From Desulfobulbus sp. (GTDB lineage Bacteria > Desulfobacterota > Desulfobulbia > Desulfobulbales > Desulfobulbaceae), in the NCBI GenBank assembly GCA_003604995.1, contig QZJD01000069.1, positions 20,302 to 84,301 on the forward strand: 64,000 nt of DNA, given 5' to 3'. Below are positions 58,871 through 64,000 of the stretch, in pieces (positions within the stretch are counted from its first letter, which is position 1; each line of letters opens with the position of its first letter). The translations under genes were made by a program, and so were the position numbers. Under the pieces are notes generated by a model. It was not told the DNA's origin, did not search any database, and saw only the letters and a program-made list of their open reading frames with translations.

Positions 58871-60037
58871 ATGAGCGAAGAACGATTCGAAGACCTGTTC
58901 GGCGACAAAAAGATCAAAACCCCGAAATTGAAGCCAGGCGACCGGATCGAGGCGATGGTGGCCGGGATCAGCGGCGAAAGCGTCTTTCTCGACATCGGCG
59001 GCAAAAGCGAGGGCGTCATGGCCGCCTCGGAGCTACTGGACGAGAACGGCGAGGTCCGGGTCAAGACCGGCGATACCCTCAGCGTTTTTTTCCTGGCCGA
59101 CCGCCGGGGCGAGCTCCTCTTCACCACCCGTCTGGGCTCCGGCCACACCACGGTCCGCGAACTGGAGGACGCCTTTAATTCGGGCATTCCGGTCCAGGGC
59201 CGGGTCAGCGGCGAGATCAAGGGCGGCTTCGAGGTACAGGTGGCCGGCCAGCGGGGCTTTTGTCCCTATTCACAGATGGATCTCCGGCGCATCGAAGACC
59301 CGGCCGCCTACCTGGACCAGGTCTTCTCCTTCCGGATCATGGAATACGGAAACCAGGGCCGCAACCTCATCCTCTCGGCCAGGGCAGTGCTGGAGGAGGA
59401 ACGGGCCGAACGGCGGGAGAACCTGATCCAAACCCTGAAGGAGGGCGACCGGGTGCGGGGCACCGTCACCTCGCTGCGTGATTTCGGGGCCTTTGTCGAT
59501 ATCGGCGGGGTGGACGGGCTGATCCCGATCTCCGAGCTGGCCTGGGGCCAGGTGGGCCGGGTCGAGGATGTCCTGAGCCGCGGCCAGGAAGTGGAGGTGG
59601 TGGTCAGAAAGCTGGACTGGGACCATGACCGGATCAGCCTCAGCCTGAAGGAAACCCTGGAAAACCCGTGGCAGCGGGTTCTGGAAAAATACCCGGTCGG
59701 CTCCATCCACCGGGGCCATGTCTCCCGGCTTGCCCAGTTCGGCGCCTTTCTCACCCTGGAACCCGGGGTCGACGGCCTGCTCCACATCTCCAAACTGGGG
59801 GCCGGCCGCAAAATTCATCACCCAAGGGAGGCAGTAGAGGTCGGCCAGGAACTCACCGTCCGGGTGGAATCCATCGACCAGGAAAAGCAGCGCATCTCCC
59901 TCCAGCCGGAAGACTATGCGGAGAGTGCGGAAACCGACGCCAAGACCAAGGAAAAACCCTTTGTGCCGTCAGCGCCCCGATCGCTGGGTACCCTGGGCGA
60001 CGTGCTGGCGGCGTCCATGCAGAAGAAAAAACGGTGA
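58871..60037 (+). CDS. S1-domain RNA-binding protein (ribosomal protein S1-like)
   Basis: A 388-residue protein with four S1 (OB-fold) domains at about 22-90, 104-172, 190-262 and 278-350. The third (RGTVTSLRDFGAFVDIGGVD, then GLIPISELAW) and fourth (RGHVSRLAQFGAFLTLEPGV) are the most typical. It is shorter than canonical S1 (six domains, about 560 aa) and may be a paralogue acting in translation or RNA turnover. The start ATG 58871 has GGAAGAAT upstream. It is the last gene of the forward group that starts with murI. Confidence 0.88.
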   Translation: MSEERFEDLFGDKKIKTPKLKPGDRIEAMVAGISGESVFLDIGGKSEGVMAASELLDENGEVRVKTGDTLSVFFLADRRGELLFTTRLGSGHTTVRELEDAFNSGIPVQGRVSGEIKGGFEVQVAGQRGFCPYSQMDLRRIEDPAAYLDQVFSFRIMEYGNQGRNLILSARAVLEEERAERRENLIQTLKEGDRVRGTVTSLRDFGAFVDIGGVDGLIPISELAWGQVGRVEDVLSRGQEVEVVVRKLDWDHDRISLSLKETLENPWQRVLEKYPVGSIHRGHVSRLAQFGAFLTLEPGVDGLLHISKLGAGRKIHHPREAVEVGQELTVRVESIDQEKQRISLQPEDYAESAETDAKTKEKPFVPSAPRSLGTLGDVLAASMQKKKR

Positions 60038-60651
60038 TACCAGTTGCTCAAGGGATGGCGCATAATCACCCCATCGAGCCACAACCCTGTTCAGCAGATT
60101 CGATTACATCTGCATGGTTACGGATAACCTGAGATTCGGGAATTGAGTTGTTTTGACAAATTGCTCTTGGGTCGGGCCGCCCTCTTCCCTCTTAATGCTG
60201 AGCTCAACATAAAAAATGATTGTTGAGCAACACCCACGCGTAGCATTTGCTGCCAGTTTGGGAAAGGGCCGTTTCCTAAGGGCCTGGAAAGAAATAAGTG
60301 TTACAAATAGGCGCTCAGATTTGGGTCAGATTTGGGCGGGCCGATTGAACAAAACCGCAGGCGTAGCAGCGCTACATCGAGGATTTTGTGATTGAGGCCC
60401 GGCCGAAGATGGCCCGAAGATGAGATGCATAGTGTTACAGTTATTTCTTTCCAGGCCCTAACGACCGAGGAAATCGATCCGGTCCTTGTCGCCAAGAAAG
60501 ATATCCTGGCGGTTCAGCCCTTTGGCTATAATGCGGGGGACTGCCCGGGGGACATCGATACGTTGATGTCTCGGCATGGTTTTTATCATGCAAGCCAAAA
60601 CAATCTTATCAATTAACCTATTAAACTAACTCCCCCCTCTACCCTTTCCTG
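60038..60651. other. Intergenic region with mobile remnants
   Basis: A 614-bp stretch without a convincing gene. It contains a hairpin GCTCAACA (60202-60209) facing TGTTGAGC (60221-60228) and the miniature element at 60279-60459. Downstream, 60461-60616 (+) is open and reads TTEEIDPVLVAKKDILAVQP onward to the stop, which could be the 3' end of a gene interrupted or replaced by the element. I do not recognise it. Confidence 0.5.
60279..60459. mobile_element. Miniature inverted-repeat element (181 bp, 27-bp termini)
   Basis: Left terminus AGGGCCTGGAAAGAAATAA (60279-60297) continues GTGTTACA. The right terminus (60433-60459) is its inverted copy, reading AGGGCCTGGAAAGAAATAAC on the other strand; about 25 of 27 bases match. 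The interior has a palindromic core (CAAAACCGCAGGCG...GAGGATTTTG) and no reading frame. It looks like a non-autonomous (MITE-like) element. The core GCGTAGCAGCGCT (60361-60373) and what follows match the element at 49031-49211. Confidence 0.75.
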
Positions 60652-60948
60652 TTATACCGTTATCTCTTCCGTTGGCAAGATTTGCCGGCCATGTCTTACT
60701 GTTAAAATGCAGACTTTGCTTGTTATAACAGCGTAAATGATACGATAATTTCCATAAATTATTTCACGTATATCATCCCTCTGAGTTTCAGGAACTATTC
60801 TTCCTGACATTGGCGACGATTTTAAAACACCAACTTTTTCAAACAATGCCTCGATCCATTTTGCTGCTGCAATGGGGTTGTCTTGAGCAATATACTCCGA
60901 GATTTCTGATGCTCTTTCTATAGCAAGTGGGGACCATATAATTTTCAT
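60652..60948 (-). CDS. ParE/RelE-family toxin
   Basis: A 98-residue type II toxin. It begins MKIIWSPLAIERASEISEYI, has IAAAKWIEALFEKVGVLKSS and a GNYRIIYAVI strand followed by VRHGRQILP, the typical ParE/RelE fold. ParE members poison gyrase; RelE members cut mRNA. The sequence fits ParE/RelE/StbE better than a specific member. It overlaps the antitoxin gene by 4 bp and follows it, the usual order. It is lower in GC than the housekeeping genes, consistent with acquisition. Confidence 0.9.
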   Translation of the reverse strand: MKIIWSPLAIERASEISEYIAQDNPIAAAKWIEALFEKVGVLKSSPMSGRIVPETQRDDIREIIYGNYRIIYAVITSKVCILTVRHGRQILPTEEITV

Positions 60949-61226
60949 TTTATTATACGTTCCATAATTTTCGTTTTTGCATCGTTATGATTGACGCCTT
61001 CGCCAGCTTGAACCTGTGCCATAGCAGTGTGTATGTCTTGCAGAACTTCGATTTTTTCCTGCATGGCCTCGTATTCCCCAACGTCAATTAAAACTGCGAC
61101 ACCTTTCCCGTGTTGTGTGATAACTAGAGGTCTTTTGGTGTCGTGAACTTGTTTTAAAAAAGATGCAATTCCTGTCCGGAATTCTGACATGGGTCGAATG
61201 TCTTGATCGATTTTGAGCCTTTGCAT
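60945..61226 (-). CDS. Phd/YefM-family antitoxin
   Basis: A 93-residue antitoxin. The N-terminal DNA-binding part reads DIRPMSEFRTGIASFLKQVH, then DTKRPLVITQHGKGVAVLID, the Phd/YefM hallmark (S...R...L...P..IT..G...AVL). The C-terminal helices (YEAMQEKIEVLQDIHTAMAQ) would wrap the toxin. CAGGAGG lies 7 bp before the ATG at 61226. It should repress its own promoter at the palindrome in 61246-61271. Confidence 0.92.
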   Translation of the reverse strand: MQRLKIDQDIRPMSEFRTGIASFLKQVHDTKRPLVITQHGKGVAVLIDVGEYEAMQEKIEVLQDIHTAMAQVQAGEGVNHNDAKTKIMERIIK

Positions 61227-61245
61227 AATGCACCTCCTGCATTCT

Positions 61246-61283
61246 ATTTAGTACATTATAGCGTACATAAAAGTGTCGGTCAA
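61246..61283 (-). promoter_or_regulatory. Toxin-antitoxin promoter with overlapping operator
   Basis: On the minus strand TTGACC (complement of 61278-61283) and TATAAT (61255-61260) are 17 bp apart, a near-consensus sigma-70 promoter. The -10 box sits inside the palindrome TTTAGTAC (61247-61254), N8, GTACATAAA (61263-61271), which is the likely antitoxin operator. Confidence 0.75.
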
Positions 61284-61294
61284 GGTGTGGGGAG

Positions 61295-61375
61295 GTAGTT
61301 GAGATAGACCCGCCAGTTAACCGACCGCCCTCTCGCAGATCCCTGCGTGCGGTTCTCCGCACAGGACTCTTCAGT
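61295..61375 (-). mobile_element. Remnant of the 3' end of a group II intron (domains V-VI)
   Basis: The minus strand of 61338-61369 folds as a domain-V-like hairpin: GAGTCCTGTGCGG, tetraloop AGAA, CCGCAC, then AGGGATC, with a two-base bulge in the 3' arm. It is followed by a domain-VI-like segment (GGCGGTCGGTTAACTGGCGG, then GTCTATCTCAACTAC). Immediately upstream the frame reads LRLYEANNTEESCAENRTQG, a conceptual translation I recall from many group II intron ends. No intact reverse transcriptase is present, so this is a fragment. Confidence 0.6.
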
Positions 61376-61481
61376 ATTGTTCGCTTCGTACAAGCGCAAA
61401 GGTTGAACTAAGCGCAAGATGCGAGAAGGAATAGAGATGTATTGAGTTTCTTAGTTTCTTATGGATGTCCCGCTTGCCCCG

Positions 61482-63932
61482 TTAATTCAGGGCGTCTTTT
61501 GTTAAAGTGGCCTCCAGTACGTCGAAGGGCTGCCTGGTAACTTTCATGATATATTCGGCTTCCGATTTTTTAGACCATTTCCCTTTGACGTAATCGGAAA
61601 AATCTCTTGAGAACATCCGGTCAATGAGGTCTTCAAGGTCCTCTTTCTTGACCTCAATGCCATTGTCGTTACCAGAAAAAGGATCCTTAATCATCACCTT
61701 GGAGGGCATCATCCAGTGGGTGCCGAATGTGCCTTTTGCACGCATGGCATCCGGCATAGGCAGGTATACGAGCCGTATTTTGTTTTTTTGCTTGGAGATC
61801 GATTCATGCAGCTGTTCCACGTGGGTGAAGAGTTCCTTGATCAGACCGTCGGCAATTTTCTCGGAGGCTCCGAATTTTGCCCCCACCCCTCGGTCGCTCT
61901 TGTAATCAGGACCAAAAGCGGATGCATCCGCAATGATAATACTAATTTCCGGCAGAGCCAGAACCTGACCGCGCTTTTGCAGGGTTTCAAGGGCCTCGAC
62001 CAGTGCAAGTAAAACGGAGATGATGCCCCGATTTTCCACTGCTCCGCCGTCTGTCACCCAAAATGGTTTCCCGTCAATCGTAACTGCGGCATTTGAAAAT
62101 ACAGGCGGGAAATTTGCACTCAACGATGCGGCGTTAACCAATTTTGCCTGCGGGTCGTTTACAATTTTATAAGGGAGGTCGAATCCCCAGACACCATCGC
62201 CGGTTGCGGGTTTCCTGCTGAAATTCGAAGCAAGGTTCGTCACCACAAGCAGCCCGCCCGCGGAGGAGGCGGTGGTTTTCTGATATACAGAACCCTCGGT
62301 TGCTGGAGATCCGCAAAGCGAGGTATTGAAGATAAGCCCCATGTCTCTGATTTCACCGAGAATCTCCCGCCGTTTGACTTCTTCGGATACTCCGGCGTGA
62401 AGGAACCGGCGCTGAAAGCTTTCGGTCAGAAGTTGACCGAGCCGTATGCTGGATACGACACGCCACTCACCGGCACCGGCGATGACGTCTTCAATGAAAG
62501 GAGAGGCGAGGGTTTTCCGCATCTTAACCCATGCTTCGTCGTTTTTTTGGCGCAGGGATGGTTTGTGGATTGCAAAGTAGGAAAGGGCTGCGCTGCCCCC
62601 GGAAACCCCGCTTGCCAGAATCAGACGATCTATCTGGTCGAGACGCCAGATGCCATGCAGGACAGCTGTAGTATAAAGCGCAGCACGAGTACCGCCGCCG
62701 GAAGCGGCAAGCATGATAACGGGCTTTTCTCCGGATGCCAGCAGGGACTCGGAGAGGTCATAGGTACGCGCTTCCGTGCTTTCCGCAACAAGGCCGGGCT
62801 CCTGGTCCAGGCGATGCAGGGTTACACCGAGAATGACAAGAACAGCAACAAAAGATAACGAACAAACTCCCGCGAAGACCCGGAATCGCTGAACAACTCT
62901 GACCGCCTCTTCCCGGAGGTCTGATCGCGCGGATTCCGGGGCTGTCTGGACAATTTGATTCAGGAATTCCGAGGGTTCAAACATACGCATGTTTTTACCC
63001 TGCTTGCTTGGAATCACGGCAATGCGGCCCCCGCCGTGGCGTTCGATCCTGCCGGTTGGATTCTTGAACCTGTCAAAGTCGCTTAACAGATCCAGGGTCG
63101 CCTGGTCGATCCAGAAGTCATAGAACCAGAAAAGCGAATAGGTGGAAAAAATATAGGAGAAAATAAGCAGCTTTGATCCGGCATCAAATATGGTTGTAAC
63201 GTAGCTTACCCCGGCAAGCCGGAGGATGGCGAGAAGCACTATGGCCAAGGTTACCAACAGCGTGCCGCCGGTGAAAAAAACGTGGTGAACAAGGCGGACG
63301 AATGCGTCTCGATCAGGGTCATAGCTGCCTGCCGCAAAAAGCATCCATGAAAAGAATAAAGCAGTGATGGCCCATGGCCAGATGGGGTCCTGAGGGACAA
63401 CCAACACCACAAGGGCAACAGGCGTGATCATGTGCAGGGGTTTGCGCATGATCACCAGGAGGAAAGCGCCGATAACATCCCATTTGTTAAAACCTTTCGG
63501 GCTTCCCTGATCCGCTATCTTGTTGGCATCAAAATGATCAGCCGAATTAAACTTTCTGATGGCATCGTCCGGTAGTGCAAAAACTTTCCAGCGCATCAGC
63601 ATATAGGCAATGGGCACGGCGATAGACAGTGCAAGCAAGGACAGGCCGCTATAATAGTGGCGGTAAATGACATGGGTTGCCTGGGCATGATTGTCCCCTA
63701 TGATCCATGTTGAAAAAACCAAAGCGGTGATCAGCCCGAACTGGAGCCATGCCATTCCATGCCAATTATTCTGAAGAAAGTAGCTGAGCTGGATGACCAG
63801 AGCCAAGGTAAGCAGAAAGACAGCCGCCCAAATGTTGAGCCACCCCCTATCACCACCGTGGCCCCAGGCTAACGTGGGGCCGAACAGGATAAACACATAA
63901 ACTGTCAATCGGCGTTTAAAATTGACCCCCAA
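61482..63932 (-). CDS. Patatin-like phospholipase with N-terminal membrane domain
   Basis: An 816-codon frame. The N-terminal 400 residues hold about eight to nine transmembrane helices. The C-terminal half is a patatin-like lipase: oxyanion loop AASGGGTRAALY (about 410), nucleophile in GVSGGSAALS (Ser near 444), and the Asp of the catalytic dyad in VTDGGAVENRG (about 628). It should hydrolyse membrane lipids at the inner face. The start is uncertain. The frame opens at TTG 63932, but its first about 10 codons lie inside the IS end at 63903 onward, and no ribosome binding site is seen. A GTG at 63896 is an alternative. The original 5' end may have been lost. GC is lower than in the core genes. 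Confidence 0.75.
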   Translation of the reverse strand: MGVNFKRRLTVYVFILFGPTLAWGHGGDRGWLNIWAAVFLLTLALVIQLSYFLQNNWHGMAWLQFGLITALVFSTWIIGDNHAQATHVIYRHYYSGLSLLALSIAVPIAYMLMRWKVFALPDDAIRKFNSADHFDANKIADQGSPKGFNKWDVIGAFLLVIMRKPLHMITPVALVVLVVPQDPIWPWAITALFFSWMLFAAGSYDPDRDAFVRLVHHVFFTGGTLLVTLAIVLLAILRLAGVSYVTTIFDAGSKLLIFSYIFSTYSLFWFYDFWIDQATLDLLSDFDRFKNPTGRIERHGGGRIAVIPSKQGKNMRMFEPSEFLNQIVQTAPESARSDLREEAVRVVQRFRVFAGVCSLSFVAVLVILGVTLHRLDQEPGLVAESTEARTYDLSESLLASGEKPVIMLAASGGGTRAALYTTAVLHGIWRLDQIDRLILASGVSGGSAALSYFAIHKPSLRQKNDEAWVKMRKTLASPFIEDVIAGAGEWRVVSSIRLGQLLTESFQRRFLHAGVSEEVKRREILGEIRDMGLIFNTSLCGSPATEGSVYQKTTASSAGGLLVVTNLASNFSRKPATGDGVWGFDLPYKIVNDPQAKLVNAASLSANFPPVFSNAAVTIDGKPFWVTDGGAVENRGIISVLLALVEALETLQKRGQVLALPEISIIIADASAFGPDYKSDRGVGAKFGASEKIADGLIKELFTHVEQLHESISKQKNKIRLVYLPMPDAMRAKGTFGTHWMMPSKVMIKDPFSGNDNGIEVKKEDLEDLIDRMFSRDFSDYVKGKWSKKSEAEYIMKVTRQPFDVLEATLTKDALN

Positions 63933-64000
63933 TCGGCGTCCAATTTTGACCCCCCATTGGTAAAAAAATATTCATCATGACGGTGGTCACTGTCTGTTTC
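63903..64000. mobile_element. End of an IS21-type insertion sequence (runs off the window)
   Basis: Two tandem copies of a roughly 25-bp unit are visible: TCAATCGGCGTTTAAAATTG with ACCCCC (63905-63930), and CCAATCGGCGTCCAATTTTG with ACCCCCC (63930-63955). Multiple short direct repeats of this kind, starting TGT at the tip (63903), are typical of IS21-family termini. The transposase genes would lie beyond base 64000. The insertion abuts the 5' end of the patatin gene. Confidence 0.65.

Noticed and set aside
60392-60616. Plus-strand frame running out of the miniature element
   Set aside because: Its first part is element sequence; the rest matches nothing I recognise, so it is noted only as a possible gene fragment.

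Overview
The window looks like chromosome from a Gram-negative, anaerobic, respiratory bacterium, most likely a member of the Desulfobulbales/Desulfobacterota. The reasons are GC-rich coding DNA, many multihaem c-type cytochromes, sigma-54 regulators, a System II (CcsA-type) cytochrome maturation gene, futalosine-pathway menaquinone genes (mqnB, mqnD), a MucR/Ros regulator and an ATP-type PEP carboxykinase. No rRNA, tRNA or CRISPR array was seen. The lineage is an inference from gene content only.

Layout. 1-1317 is a pentahaem cytochrome cut by the window edge. 2128-12296 (+) is a multihaem cytochrome cluster: an inner-membrane cytochrome c/b pair, an NHL propeller, then secreted cytochromes with 22, 15 and 10 haem motifs. 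12408-13515 is a broken chemotaxis receptor. 13600-17755 is a ZraP-like periplasmic metal-stress protein and a SHOCT membrane protein, divergent from a ZraSR-like two-component system, with a sigma-54 promoter between them. 17797-19200 is a secreted propeller-like protein.

19281-37563 (-) is the most unusual region: an apparent 18-kb operon read leftwards. It starts with a small ABM-domain protein and a 1943-residue SdrD-like/beta-helix membrane-anchored surface protein. Three cupredoxin proteins follow; the first two seem to hold complementary halves of one multicopper-oxidase active site. Then come a lipoprotein, a subtilase, a seven-bladed SBBP propeller, a Cu+-ATPase and a CopA-CopB fusion oxidase. 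A sigma-54 promoter (37724-37739) and two tandem GGTC-N6-GACC palindromes (37835-37871) precede it, directly downstream of a PAS-PAS-AAA+ sigma-54 activator (38018-39874). Several secreted products end in a shared PFPWxLF-type tail. I infer an extracellular copper-enzyme system, working next to the cytochrome conduit and supported by copper export.

40311-60037 is mostly housekeeping: an NlpC/P60 lipoprotein, an NAD(P)H-type flavoprotein, pckA, a hemA-ccsA-siroheme operon, uppP, a TlpA thioredoxin, mobA-mqnD-mqnB, queA, a CBM48-like protein, an FmdB zinc ribbon, mucR, murI, lolA, a B12 radical-SAM protein and an S1-domain protein. 60038-64000 is accessory: a miniature inverted-repeat element, a ParE/Phd toxin-antitoxin pair, the 3' end of a group II intron, a patatin-like membrane lipase, and the end of an IS21-type element that runs off the window. 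Two miniature elements (49031-49211 and 60279-60459) share a 23-bp core but have different termini.
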